Of a stretch of 64,000 bases of DNA, positions 1 to 13,212 are shown one piece after another. The stretch lies in contig JAJNNQ010000026.1 of assembly GCA_027886175.1 (NCBI GenBank), forward strand, positions 28,352,001-28,416,000, in the 5' to 3' direction. This DNA is from Phylloscopus collybita (lineage: Eukaryota; Chordata; Aves; Passeriformes; Phylloscopidae). The translations under genes and the position numbers were made by a program. Position 1 is the first letter of the stretch. Each line of letters starts with the position of its first letter. The notes beneath the pieces are model-generated. The model had not been told where the DNA came from and made no database searches. It worked only from the letters and a program-made list of their open reading frames with translations.

Positions 1-1200
1 GCAAGTTTCTGCTAATTTACAACTGCCTGCTGATACCTAAATTAAAAACCTACAGGTTTTACTAAGTTCTGCTGGTTTTCCTTCAACACTATCAACTAGA
101 TTAATGAAACAGAATACACCTTCTGCAAACACTTGTCTTCAAACTCCCCAATATCTGCAAGCACTGTCTGGTTTGAGGACTAAGCAAACAAAAAAAATGC
201 TTGTTCAGGCTGTACTTCATGAATATTAGTCAATTTTTCTGGCTCTGATGTAGAAGCAGTAGACATTGTCTGGAGCTTGAATAGATTATGGGGTTTTTTT
301 GTTTCTGAAATTTTGAACATACATTTGGGTGTTTGTGAAGTAGCAGGCAGTACTGAGACTGAAACAGAGTAGGTGGCAAAAAAAGTCATGGCTGCTGCAG
401 GTATTAGTCAGCTGAAAGCAAAGTTACCTTTAGGGGCACAACCTCTAGTCTACCAACTAAATTGTCTTAGAATATGACTCAAGATAAAATTTTCCTTTTT
501 GTACTCACTCCAGAGGAGCTGAAAGATTTCAAACACTATAACACGTGTGTAGATTTTAAATTCTAAACAAGATTTTAATTCTGACCTTGGTTTAACAGCC
601 AGTACAGGAACTCTGAATGCACTTTATAAACAACAGAAACAGTATATTATTGATGTAACAGGACAGGGGAAGAGGAATTTTGCTGCATTAGGACAATATG
701 AAGAACTTGGACCAAGGGCCCCTACTGCTTAAGATCAAAATTACAGCATCTAGACAATGCTGTTAACCCAGCTTGTCTAAAAAAATTTTGTCATCATTCA
801 AATTTCAATCAAAGGACTTTAAGATACTAATTGAATAATGCCACAAGTTTTGTTACAGTTTGTAGTGTTAAGACTGGCAGTGACGGCCTACAGGGCTTTG
901 CAGCTATTCCCTCTTCCACTGCCTTGTCTATAGTATTGTATGCAGATGTCCTCTGTGGTCTTTAAAGCTAGAATCAAAATGTTCTGCATTGTAATTCTCT
1001 GGGGCTGCAATACTGCATTATCACATGGGTATCGCCTACCAAAATGCAAGTGTATCTTCTGCAAATGAAACTTGACCTGCCACAGAGCAGAGATCCAGAG
1101 ATCCTAGACCCACTGCAACCCTTGCCTGCTGGGCAACAAACCCCGAGTGCTGTACATGAAATTGTCCAGTACATCAAAAGGAAGCCACTTTAAAGAACTC
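1..1200 (+). pseudogene. Broken coding-like stretch, probably a retrocopy (5' end outside window)
   Basis: Three frames carry protein-like sequence in succession. Frame 2 (about 2-223) reads around fragments such as QYLQALSGLRTKQTKKMLVQ. Frame 1 (about 229-478) reads through ETETE, one TAG, then VAKKVMAAAGISQLKAKLPL. Frame 1 again (574-729) gives TGTLNALYKQQKQYIIDVTG. Frame 3 covers 474-563 (LTPEELKDFKHYNT) and 735 to about 1,190 (DPEILDPLQPLPAGQQTPSA). Stops and frame changes separate the blocks, and no splice sites mark the joins, so a functional exon is unlikely. The residue mix (Q, T, S, A, L, with no low-complexity runs) looks like decayed coding sequence rather than chance. I do not recognise the parent protein. 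The 3' limit is uncertain. Two AATAAA signals near 2,070-2,090 could belong to its 3' UTR, but no poly(A) tail follows. Confidence 0.5.
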
Positions 1201-3039
1201 AAGGAAGAGCAAAAGGATAAAGTAAGGATACCATGGGGCAGTCTCACCTAGCTTGCATTTTGATGAAACGACATTCTCAAGAAAGGAAGATATGACAAGG
1301 CTCCGACTTCCCAGCACAGTGAGAGGTGCTAATTCCCTGAAAAGTTTGCCTCCATCAAGAGAAGGGAAGAATGTTCCTGTGGTTGCTGTTGGGCCATGAT
1401 CAGGGTCCCTCAAGTCCCCAGCAGGAAAACTCAGGACCAGTCCAATTAAGTGAACTCAAAGGTCCATTTTATGAATGAGTTAATTCAACAAAAAAAACTT
1501 AGAGAGCCACATCTTGCATGACTGCCAAAAGGGCTGTCCAGTGAACTTGTGGTATTCCTACTGTGTATAATATGCTCTAGCTGGGGTCACTCCCTCCCTT
1601 CCTTCTCTATCAAGCTTACTTAGCACTCCCAGTCAGTCCACTAAAAATTGCCTGGCAGGCAATTTTTCCCTGCAGACTAAGCACAGGGTCCAGCAACCAC
1701 AGGCCTGCATGACACAACACTGCATTTTAATCCAGTAACACAGCTCTTGCTCAACTAGAAACAGCAATTGAAAAAACAATGTCTATGCTTTCCTCCAGTA
1801 CCACGTGCAAAACCAGTAAGAAATACTGTGGCACAGTTCACAGAACAGCACATCCAGCAAGCAGTGCTGCATGCTGCCACAGGTACCCAACTGACCACCG
1901 AGAATAGCTTTTTCTTCACTGAGCATCAGCTTGTTCCACATGCACCTTAAACTGGAAGAAAGGGAACATTCACTGCTCTGGCTGACATAAACCACATCAC
2001 TTACTTTTCTGCCCAAGTCTTTCAAACCAGTGCAAAGTTAGTACAGAACAGTTATGGTTCTGTGAACTATGTAATAAAAAGTGAATAAATCTTTCAAAGG
2101 AGAAACTCAACTTGGACAATTTCTTAAGCTTGTACACTAATCATACAAAAGCCAACGAAAAAATTTGAACTCATAGAGGTATTTATTGTATAGATTCCTG
2201 TCAAATTTACAGCTGCACTTCACAAACCTCATCTACAACAAAAGTCCACAACCCATTTTAATACTTAATGAGTTTATTGTTGTATTCCAGAACACATCAT
2301 TAGTATTTGGAAACCAAGATATTAAACTGCATTAAGAAACAAAAGAATCCTTCAGTAGGAGCTCTCTACATGAGAAATGGAGTTTAATGCAGCATATAAA
2401 CCCCTATCAGAAGGTCTGATAATAAATGACAATACTTTAATACACAAATTAGAACAGGAGGACTCTAAACTTTTGGTAGCTAAACTTTAATAATCAAAAG
2501 AGCATTTCAATATTCAAAAGTATTTAGAGCACTGAGACTTAACAACTCCAACAGTTAAAATGTCAGTTAAAGCCACTTGATCCTATACTGAGGGCCAAAC
2601 CTCTCCTTTCCTTCATACTTCTGTGGGTTTACTTGTTTTCCTAAGCTGGAAAATCTCCTATATATTCTGGCTGGTCCATGCTGTCCCACATCACCTCACC
2701 ATTTCTTTAGTTAACTTAATCTTTCCTGAGGCCACAATACAAAGTGGATGAAGGAAAAAAAGATGTTTCTTTTCTTTCTGTTTTGTTGTTGTTCTTTTTG
2801 TGGGGGGGTTGTTTGTTTGTTTGGTTTTTTCTTTTTCTAAATCAATCATTTCAGTGCTACTTTACAGCAGCTGAATCAGAGCACCTGAGAGTGAACTGAA
2901 ATACTGAAACCTCCTAAACCAACTTTGTTTTCAGAAAAATGATTGTGTAACACTGCCATTAATCTAGCTATTTGCACTGGGAACTGCAAAACAACACTGA
3001 GAAATGAAACTGCAAAAAGGTGTTCAAAGAATGTCTTAC
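1200..3039. other. Non-coding stretch, possibly 3' UTR-like at its left end
   Basis: No convincing exon is visible. Near 2,070-2,090 two closely spaced AATAAA hexamers occur on the + strand. They may be the 3' end of the broken coding stretch to the left, or chance. A T/G-rich low-complexity patch at about 2,755-2,840 includes a run of seven Gs and repeated TTTG units. Short open frames on both strands here have no recognisable domains. Confidence 0.4.
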
Positions 3040-3119
3040 CTGCACTGGTAAATACTCCATTTTAGTACGTCAATCAACCAGTCTTCCAATTCTCTGCTGT
3101 CAAAAACATACTGCTCGAA
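3040..3119 (-). CDS. Candidate internal exon of an unidentified gene
   Basis: On the minus strand a T-rich tract ending in TTTTTTTAG (acceptor) is followed by 80 bases with a single open frame, then CAG/GTAAGA (a strong donor). The other two frames have stops. The open frame reads 26 codons containing the two pieces FEQYVFDSRELED and WLIDVLKWSIYQ. It is acidic and amphipathic with two Trp residues, which looks like a helical segment. The length is not a multiple of three, so it would shift phase between neighbours. I do not recognise the family. Support is splice-site quality plus the one-frame pattern. Against it, no neighbouring exon in matching phase was proven. Confidence 0.45.
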
Positions 3120-6100
3120 CTAAAAAAACAAACAAACATTTTACTAAGAGCAACATCTCTAGAATGTTTTAGTACTTACGTACTTCATCTTTTCCTTTTA
3201 GTACTTACGTCTCTTTTCCTGCATTCTAGTAACAACCTTTATCATGACCTCTCCAACAGTCACGCAAGAACTGCCTACCAGCATTCTCTAATCTGACCTT
3301 GGGTCCTGCACTGCAGTTTTCAGCTCTCCTAAAATGTAGCAGTCAGATATGTATTTTTACAAAATAAAGTAAAAAATACAACTTTTTATGAAGCCGGTGC
3401 TCTGGCAAAGCTGACATTGCTATACCCAGCCAAACTATCCCTGTCTTCACCAAGGGTATCTAAGCTCCCAGAGGACTCTGGTACACCCCCAGCCACCCCA
3501 CAGTCTCCCCAGCCTTCAGAGAGACTCTCAGCTCACCAGTAGCAACACAGCCATGAAGAGGTAGGAGGATATTCTGGCCTGAGTCATCAAATACAGCTCA
3601 AGCCCCCACGCAGCCTTACATAGTTACCAGGGAGGAGACAACTTAAAAGAACAGGTCTGATGAGATTTTCCTGGTAAATCCTATGTCCCTTCTCCACAGG
3701 AGCCAAAATTCAGGGAGCAAGGACAAGAGCCTTAGACCACAAACCTACTTTCTTAGAGCAAACACTGCAGGTCAACACCACCTAATATTGTGAAACTCTC
3801 CCTGGAGTTCCTGATAAACCACTACCTTAAAACTGTTTATTAAGAATCAGTTCATCTCTCCTGCACTCTGAAGTCATTAGGGTACTCAAAAAATACAATT
3901 AAAAAAATGCAAAATGTCTTTTTTTATCTGATGACCTTTAGAGTTCAAAGACATAGAAAAGAGAACACTTAGTACTACCCTCTTATAGAAACTTTGCATC
4001 TTTCTCTATGTACATTTTAGAAAAATACAAACACAAAATCTATCACAGCTTGTGCAGGCAAGCTGTGAAACTAAACTGCTTTTGCCTTAGCTTCTGAGGG
4101 AAGAAAACAGAGAAAGTAGAACATAAAAAAACATTATCTGGATTTTTTTAAAACAAATTTCACTTCTGCATGTCATGTTGGTATTACATCTTTGATACCA
4201 CGGATTTTCAATTATAACTCAGTAAAATCCTGATGCCATAATGCCACATAAATATGACACCAACATTTATTACATTTGTTTAACAATGCATTACAGCCTG
4301 TGTCATACCAGTTCTCTTTTAAAGAGGACTGAGTTCTTTTCTTGAAAGAGAGAGAAAAAAATTTCTCAGAATTCTGAGGAACTGATTTTTTTTTCTAGCC
4401 TTACATTTAGTATTTTATATTCAGTGGAAATCAAAAGTAAAACTAAAGAATCTACAAATGAAAATAAAACAAAGTATTCATTCTGCTCCAGTCTGTTTCT
4501 AGCTGTTCATTTAACATTCAAGTAGTATTTTTCTTCAAAGTTGCTGTAGGAGCCTTATATACCTCCATCCCTGAGCTTTTCTACCAGTCCTCTTCTTCTG
4601 TATGCTCAGAGATGCAGCACCTGCCAACACAAATTCAGCCACCATCTATCTCTGTGCTGATGACTCACAGGTTTGTCCCCCCACCTGAGAACTGCCTTCA
4701 ATTCCAATTTTAGCTGTTTCTTGGACACTGCCTTCAGCCAAAACTTAGTGTGGTGAAAACAAAGTTCTTGACCTGACAAGCAAGGCTATTCCTAATGCCT
4801 ACTTTCTGAGTGTGCATACTAGCACAATCTGACTGGAAACCTAGACACTGTTTTTCATCTAGTTTTCTCTGGGTTCTCATAGACTTTGGCAAGACTGTAC
4901 AGAGGATGTGCCAAATATTTCTGCATGCAATTAGAAATATGTCCCATCTATCCATACAGCCAAAACTCACTCAAGCTAATATCCTTTTATTTTAATTACT
5001 GTGAGGCTGAAAAAGCATAATTCACTGCATGTATTAGTTCAGCATGGTGCTGCAAAGAATCAGTCTGTTATTTTGATCATTTCACCTCTCTCTCTGCATT
5101 CCCTGCAGAGAGCCTGGACTACTGCAAGCATAACTCCCCTGTCCTTTGAAATCCTTTCACAGCTGTGCAGCACTTGATATCACAGTGTTCTGATTGAGAC
5201 TAGAGCTTCCCAGCACTAGAAATAAACCCTGCTTCTCCATAATTAAAAAGGTGAGGGTGTAGAAAAGAAATGGTAGTTGGATTTTGGATTGCATAATCAT
5301 CATGTCGTAAAACAAGCAAAACAAACAAACAAAACCCTTATGCGGAAATATCTAGAATGCCTTATTCAATTCATAATTTTAAAAAGACAACATGACCACC
5401 ACTAGAAAAATACTTCAGAACAGACTGCTTTACATTAGGATTTCCTAATTATTTTTTCTTTAAGCTTCACAGTTATAATAATTATGTGAAGCAAATCTAC
5501 TAATAGTTAAACAACGTCCTAATTTTTATGGGCTCAAGGCAAAACTCAACTATTACAATTTTCTTCACGTCTGATTCTCTAAGCCTAGACTGCTTCTCAG
5601 CCAACCACAAGGTTTGATTCTAACAAAGCTAATGCAAGATACCTATGACATTTTAATGGGCTAGATAAACAACCAACTGAATAAGGCATTAAAATTCAAG
5701 TTTTCATACTTTTTGCTTTAAATTTAGCACCAATATCTCATCCCCTATGCAGCACACTGATAAAAACAACACACTCACTACTTTGAGCTGACAACTTGAT
5801 TATTCCCACTGAGCACAGAAGTCATTACGATGTTGCATTTATTTCTTTTCTTCTCCCCTATTAATAGATCATACATGTGATACAATAATTCATCTTGAAC
5901 AGTTATTAGGCTTATTCCCTTCTATCCCAGCATCGGTCTTTGTCTGTTTGACAAATGGCATGTTATTTCTAAGCTTGCTCATTAAAAAGTTTAACAGGAA
6001 AAGTTCTGAGAGCACAGTTAAAAGCTCTCTTTCTTATCCATGTGTTCTCCTCCACCACAAAAACCCCTGCTGCAAAACAGACCCCATGCTCACAGATTTC

Positions 6101-7636
6101 TGTATTTTTCCTCCCAGTATTGACCCTAACATTTTCTCTCTTCAGCCACCGATTTACACTAAACGAAAACTGCATCCTCTCTGAGATCCCTTCTCCTCTT
6201 TCTCATTAAAATAAATTAAGCAATAGTTTCAGTAATAATTTGCATAGAGAAATGGAAACAGAATATGAACAAACCAAACTGAATGTTTTATTTTCCTTTT
6301 ACAAAGACCTCCCATAAAAATAAACCCCACATTTTAAAAATTATTAAAGGGGTATGAAGTAACCTGCACAAATGCTTTTGAGTCAGAAATAGCTAAAATG
6401 GAGCATTTTGATGATAAGCAATAGCAGTTCAGAATATATGCTACTACATTATGCCAGCCACCTTGTCCCACTTTGATCTCACACACTGGCTGAGTGAGAA
6501 AAATGAACTTACACACACTCATGCCAAGAGCCAAGGAGAGCGGACCATGCAAATCAGCAGTAAAGCTGAGCTACTTCAACAACAGTGGTGAAAAATACCT
6601 CTAACTACAGCAGCAGTAATGTATCTAGAAATACATCTGCAAATGTATTTCTAGAAATAAAAGAAATAAACCAGTGAATTAATTACTTGTTTTGCTTATC
6701 ATTTTCCATTAATGAACTCACAATCCATCTTTTCCTTACCTATTCAGAAGAGTATTATAGGGGAAAAAGCAAAATGAAGTGCTTTTACTAAACAATCCAA
6801 GTATTTTGGAACTTTACATAAAAAGCATATAAGGATCTTACAGTAAATGGAAAAAAACCCCAATAAATTTCAGGATGTAATATCTTGGCTTAAAAAGCCA
6901 AATTTCATAGTCTAATACATTCACCTTCTTATAAACTACTGAATTTATGAAGGACATATCACATAAGAATTAATAAAGTAGGAGAGGGAAGCTTACTAAA
7001 ATAATTTCATTCTGTCCAATGGAATAGGTTCTTAATAAAACATTAAGAGTCTAAGTGTACTTTAAACATGCTTAATTTTCCTACTTACACAAAGGAAGAA
7101 AAGTCTCTCTCTCTTTGTATTCTATGTCCCAACAATGTAATTAAATGAAAAATAATTTTCATATGGATGGATGAATTTGGCATTAAAATGTCTACAATTT
7201 AATGACAGTTAATGTCATTACTCTGCCATATTTTATGAATCAAAAGTCTCCAAAAGAAAGCTGCAACTTCAATTCTACCACAATCAAACTTGTTTTCAAA
7301 AAAATAAACCTTTGGTTCGAAGAGAAATGAAAAATAAATCTAACGGTATAAAATCGGTAAATAATTTTTAATAGGCAATAATCCTGTATTATTGTCCTCT
7401 GTAAATAAAACAGCACAATTTACAGAGTTGAGTCATTGTTCCAATACCTGCTCTGAGGTCATTCTTTGACAAGACAGTAAATACAGTTTAGATTTGACAG
7501 CTTGATTTTGTATTGGAAGGCTTCATGCCAAATAGTTCCTGTATTTTCCTCCCAGTAGGCATTAAGTTAGCACAAATGATATATTGTATACTCTTATTAA
7601 CTTAAGAAATGTGATAGCTTGGCTGACTGATCGAAG
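3120..7636. other. AT-rich intronic or intergenic DNA
   Basis: No gene is supported. The sequence is AT-rich, apart from a less AT-rich patch at about 3,395-3,830, and carries no identifiable transposon. A 13-bp inverted repeat is listed separately. If the two minus-strand exon candidates on either side belong to one gene, this is intron. If the right-hand one is terminal, it is 3' UTR plus intergenic DNA. Confidence 0.4.
6624..6655. repeat. 13-bp perfect inverted repeat with 6-base loop
   Basis: The arms TCTAGAAATACAT (6,624-6,636) and ATGTATTTCTAGA (6,643-6,655) are perfect reverse complements around the loop CTGCAA. The stem is AT-rich. It could form a small hairpin in RNA from either strand. 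No transposon terminus is recognisable, and chance origin in AT-rich DNA is possible. Confidence 0.7.
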
Positions 7637-7743
7637 CTACATTAAAGGATAATCTGATAGTAAATCTGATCCAGGATCAGTGGCCACAAAACCACTTCCT
7701 TGGTAGTTCCTACAGTAATAGCATTGGTGGTGATAGGCCGGAT
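7637..7743 (-). CDS. Candidate terminal exon of an unidentified gene
   Basis: On the minus strand, CTGTTTTTCTGTGTTGGCAG is a strong acceptor with a plausible branch-point context upstream (GTCAC). After it, two frames stay open for over 30 codons. The more protein-like one starts after two phase bases, reads PAYHHQCYYCRNY, then GSGFVATDPG and SDLLSDYPLM, and stops at TAG (7,637-7,639). The other frame ends at TAA with a hydrophobic tail. ATTAAA hexamers occur downstream on the same strand (near 7,365 and 7,197). I recognise no family. The call rests on acceptor quality and an ordered C-terminus-like reading. It could equally be chance. Confidence 0.25.
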
Positions 7744-7927
7744 CTGCCAACACAGAAAAACAGTGACTGACAGGACTTGCTTACAAATATAAGTTCTTTC
7801 AGAAATACACTGGAGTACTGTATCAAAAATTATTTCATTTTTCAACACCTAATGTTAATAACCCAATATAAAGGCTGCTGATTTGTTGATGGCTTAAAAA
7901 ACATAATCCTTGACTTCACTTTTTTCA

Positions 7928-8490
7928 TAGAATGACAGAATCATTAAAGTTGAAGAAGACCTCTAAAATCATCAAGTTAACCTTTAACCTAACACTGCTA
8001 TCTCCACCGGTAGATCATGTCCTCAAGTGCCAACTCCACACTTCTTTAAACATTTTCAAGGATGGTGATCTCACCACTGCCCTAAGGCACCCTTTTTCAG
8101 TGTTTTGACAACCCTTTCAGTGAAGAAATTTTCCTATCTAAACTTGCCCTGACACAATTTAAAGCCATTTCCTCTCATTCTATCACCTATTACTTGGGAG
8201 AAGAGACCAACCCCCATCTTGCTACAGCTAGTTGTAGAAAGTGATAAGGTCTTCCCTGAGCCTTCTTTTCTCCAGGATAAACACGCTCAGCTCCTCACAG
8301 GACTTGTGCTCCAGACCCTTCACCAGCTCCACTGCCCTCCTCTGGACTCGCTCCAGTACGTCAATGTTTGTCTTGTAGTGAGGGGACCAGAACTTGACAC
8401 AGGATTCGAGATGCAGCCTCACCAGTGCGAAGTACTGACAATCACTGCTCCGGCCCTGCTAGCCACACTATTGCTGATTTCCTTGCGGTT
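7928..8490 (-). mobile_element. CR1 LINE, 3' part (5'-truncated, end of reverse-transcriptase ORF plus 3' UTR)
   Basis: The + strand reads the reverse complement of avian CR1. It starts with an ATTCTATG-like end (CATAGAATGACAGAATCATT), continues through the diagnostic CTCCTCTGGACTCGCTCCAG, and ends near the CCACACTATTGCTGATTTCC block. On the minus strand, 8,228-8,422 still translates to the C-terminal end of the CR1 ORF2 reverse transcriptase, with [20 protein letters not shown] and [10 protein letters not shown]. The copy is truncated at its 5' end, as is usual for CR1, and carries small deletions, so it is inactive. Similarity to the family consensus is from memory of the family. Confidence 0.93.
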
Positions 8491-11400
8491 TGGCTTCCAG
8501 TTTCCTACCATTTTAACAAAACAAATCAAGGTAAGCATTATAACGCATAAATTTAGAAGTTTAATTCTCTGATCTTCAGCACAAAAAAAACCCCCCAAAC
8601 CTAAAAACTGGAAATATGAAACTTTTTTTTTATCTTCTCATAACATCTGCCCACTGCCTTTATTCAATACCTACATGAGAAAAGTCATATATTCTTATTT
8701 TGATCTTCCTTTGTTAATGATTTTCTGACACTCTACAAGACCATCTCTTCAACTGACCCCTCTAAGACGCTGTCTATAACTTTTCTCCTACATAAAACGT
8801 GCATTAATTTTACAGTCAAATCCATATTGCTGTAGTACAAAGTGCAATTTAGTTCTGGTTGAATGATACAAGTGCAAAGTTGAAGGACAATTTAGCAGAC
8901 TGCCACTGCAAGCAATGACCTAATGAGGTCATAAAACGTATTTCAGAATGTTCGTTAAAGCTTTTCAAAAACATATTGTAGCAAACAAACACCTACATGT
9001 CAATTTGGCCTACGGCTTTAAGCTCTCTTGATGCTCACTTCATACTGACCAGGTGAAGAAGAGACATACTTTTCTCTGCAACCTCAGGTGGCACCCCCAG
9101 CAACTTAGGTCTTGTATACCTCCAAATCTAAGAGCACTAAGCTGAAATGTATCTGAACTTCTAAGTTCACTTAGCTACTACCTAAACCAATCAAGCACAA
9201 GACTTTAATGCTCTGTCCTTAACCTTCCACACTTTCTTCTAGCACTGAAGCCTGGAGCAAAACAGATCTGACCTAAAAGAACACAAGAAAAAAAAAACCA
9301 AAACAAAAACCCCACACCCAAGCAAACAAACAAAATAACAACAACACAAACAAAACCCCCCAAAACAAATAAAACCAATCAACCCACACTCCTCATTCCT
9401 CTGAAAAAAAAAAACCAACAACAATAAAATTTAATCACTCCCTACTTTTTTGTAGTTGTTTAGAAGAGAAGGGACTAAACACAGTATGCAGAGTGTATGT
9501 ATGCACTGTATGTGCTTTCTGATTGACAAATGCTCAGGCAAATAAGTTTTTGAAGAAACAAGTGTCAAGTAAAGATAACACTGATCAGCACTGGTGGACA
9601 GCTGTGATGGTAGCTTGAACAAACTGAGCAGATCTTAGCATGCACACTGTAAGACTGGATGTCAGTAAGCACCTGGAGAAACAGCACCTTATATATTAGT
9701 AGCAAAGTCTTTAAATTATATCATTTTGCTACCCTTGCAGACTTGCTTGCATCAACTCCACAAACAGCCATCTCTGAAATTGTGCTGGCAGTTGTGGGAG
9801 CCCAAAAGCCCCACAGCACCAAACTAAACTTTTACAGCTATTTCAGAACTTATTTTGTCAGATGTTGGTGGTTGAGGGGGGGAGGGTGGGGAAAGATGTG
9901 TTTGGTTAGGTTTTTTGCATTTTCAATTTAAACAGCAACATTTCGCTGATTTAAATACAGCATGGTTACACAAACAGCTGCAGTGATCTATCTCAGAGAA
10001 TGCCAATATTAACATCTAACCCTGAAGAGGTGAGTGAGGGCATAGCAAGAATATAAGCCAACTTTGTCCATGAAACTACATGAAGTCTTCCACACTAGAA
10101 ACAGCTTCACAAGTTTCTGCCTCAGGTACTCATTCACATCTTCACAGCATCAATATATCGCCCCCTCAACACTGCCAACACAGTGCTCATGGGACAGCAT
10201 TTTAAAATTAATTAGTTACCATTTTAGAATAATCTATTTTTGCAGGGCTTGATCAGATCACTTCCTTATCCGGTTTCAAAGCACAGCTCCACAAATAGCA
10301 GTGCCATCAAGCACATGGAAGGGAAGTGCACAGCAGCACAACACAGCAGTTCCCTGGTCAGTTGTCCCCTCAGCCTCCACATGCCTTGGCACAGCAAAGC
10401 AAAGGGGTCTCAGTAGCAGGGTGAAAGAAACTTCCCCTTCTCGCAGCCATTCCTGAGGGAATATTTTCACCCTCCATTCCTTTCTTTGATTCACCTCAAA
10501 AGTGGGACAGTAACGCCCTACCCCTGCTTGCCCCATTTCTTCCATGGATGGACACAATCCCAGAGGCCAAGCAACAGCTCAGTCTAACCTCCCCTCTGCT
10601 CCACAGGACAAGTTCTGCTCTCTACTCACAGGCCTGGTTTCCCAGGGAGGCAACATCTCACCTGGGAACCCTCCTTGGCACCCCAGACCATTTCCTTCCA
10701 GAAGGAGGCATGGAAGGATGGAAAGCCAAGCAGCTTCCAGCAGCTTTGTCCCAACAGGCCCAGAAACACGCTCTACCTGCAGAGTAACCAACTGACACAT
10801 CTGGTATCAGGAGACAGGCACAATTTTTGCTGAAGAAGGGCTCCTCTGCTCCCTGTCATGAAGGAAGAGAGCGATAGGGCTGCCCTAGTCAGCACAGCCT
10901 GCTCCACCTGAGCTCCACAGGCTGCAACCCTCCCTTAGAGTGCTGGCATTGCTCCTCCCCACTACAGTGCCAGAATATCTTACTACAGAGTCCCTATTAA
11001 ACAGATAACTATAGCGGCATTAACAAATTCAGTTTCAAGATTTGCTTTTTTTTATGTTGCTACTTGAAGGCTTCATGCTCCTTTTACTTCCTGCTCCCCA
11101 CATGGCATTTCACTAACAGAACAATGCTGACATGTGAGAAGCTGCTAAAAACACTGACACAAACCTAAAATGGCAAGACTCTGCTTCCAAAATAACACAC
11201 TGGAAACAAAGCAAATCTAATGATCACCTTTAGTAACTTTATTGGGTAGATTTGAAGGGTTACATCAAAACAAATCAGAAAACTGTTTTCTGAATTAGCT
11301 TGAACCATCACCAATGCTACTTAAACAATTTTTGACAGTGTTTTGTACAGAACAGTTTTTGTTCACCCCTCCTACCATTTACTTGTCATGTCTAGTTAGA

Positions 11401-13212
11401 AATTCTTGTACTAGCATTTTGTAATCATTAAGTCCCTTACATGCTGCTTTCAAATTTGCTACAACTAGAACAAGTAAAACCACCTCTTAAATTATAACAT
11501 AAACATTCAGGGAAAAAAAAAGCCCAACACTAGGAACCAAAGTCATCAGAAGCTTTCTCTACCCTGCTGATAGCACAGCTGGCTGGTTTTCAAAAAGGTT
11601 ATTGTTCCTTCCTTTCCTACCTGAGAAGGGCAAACAATACTGACTGGCCATGAAAATTCATCATTCTAGCTAAATTCCAACAGCTTTTACACATTTATAT
11701 CAAAAGACAAGGAACACATCTGTTAGAGCTTCTAGTCACAACTCAAATTCAGCTCAAACATTAGCAGCATTAGCTGGCACTCAAACCAATTTCAGAGATG
11801 TACAATGCATCGTACACAGGTTGTCTCAAAGAAAATGCAAAATAAAATTAATAGCAGGTAAAACCCAATGGCTCAGAGCTTCCGCCTCAGCAACAAGAAA
11901 GAAGAAGAAAAAAAAGTCCAGCATAACAGAATGGCCACAAACATGGAGACCTATGTCATGACTTCCATGTTCAGATCTAGTATTGACCTCACTCATTACA
12001 AGGTTATATCCTCTAACCTGTTTTATATGTAAAGCAATAAAACACATTTTCTACTGTCTATGCTTTATTGTTTCAGTACTTCAAATATCCTCAATACTTT
12101 GGCATGTTTCAATCTGGATTTTTTCACTGCAGTGAGGGACTGAAGCTCAGAGGTGCCTGAAAATACAGGCTCTACAATTATCTGAGAGCTGGTATAATCT
12201 CAGAATTTACCCAGAAAATCTTTTAAAAACATATATATGCATCTATAGAAAGCTAGATGGGCCACATATAAATAGACAGGCAAGCAATAATAATTAAGTT
12301 TAAAAGCACTAGATATGCAACTACTACTACCTCTAAAACTCAGGAGCATTAATTACACTATTTAGACTGATTTTTTTTACATGGAAATGCACAATCATTA
12401 TGCAGAAAAATCATCAAGCGATAACGGAACTGACAGCCTGGGGAGAAAGTACAGCTTCTTCTACAGAAGACCAAATACTACAACATTTTCCTCGTAAATT
12501 TCAATAGAAAGAAGACAGAAAATGTACTGCAAGCCATTCTAACACGAAAATCGAAAGGGAAACCTTACTTATTAACTTGAGAAAAATCATCTAAAGCATA
12601 AAGAGAATTCAGTTTGTTTTATAGCTAGAAAGCATGATAAAGCATTATCTCTCAACATCCTTTATGCAACAGGTAATGAGCGATCTATGGCATTGCCAGT
12701 TACAGGGATTAATTCATGAGGTCACAGCACGTGAACAAGGTTGTGATTATAGTAAGCAGACTTGCATCTGGAAAACAAGTCAGTTTATTATTTCAAAATG
12801 TCAGAGGTCAAGTGTAAAGCTTCCTGCAAAATTAACTGTTGAATGCTATAGATTTCTTCTTAATTTGGGGGTATGGTGTGTACAAGTTTGTGATTTATTT
12901 TACAAACAAGATTCAGCAAACCATATGCATACACACGTACATATATGTATAATTCTATAGTATTCTATAGAGCTAACAATTTTTAAACTTTTCACTTGAA
13001 AGTTAAATATAGCAAAATCTTTATGTTTTCCTTTTTTTGATATAAGACTTGCAATTCAGAAATCTGGACATTTTTATTTATTTTTAGTAAGAAATATTGG
13101 TAAGTGAAATTTTGTATCTTGCTTCCAACAAAATTGCTTGCACAATATAAAGTTCAAAATTCTTCTCAATAAAAATGTTTCCAATTTCAAAACCTCTCCA
13201 GAAAATCCATTA

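Noticed and set aside
7440..7560. Possible minus-strand exon ending AGAGCAG/GTATTG
   Set aside because: All frames hit stops within about 25 codons before the donor.
8219..8572. 117-codon + strand frame
   Set aside because: It is the antisense of the CR1 reverse-transcriptase end, not a gene.
9239..9424. Hydrophobic 61-codon frame resembling a membrane peptide
   Set aside because: Product of the A/C-rich low-complexity tract.
12951..12972. ATTCTATAG twice, resembling a CR1 3' tail on the + strand
   Set aside because: No CR1 3' UTR sequence precedes it, so the two units are not enough.
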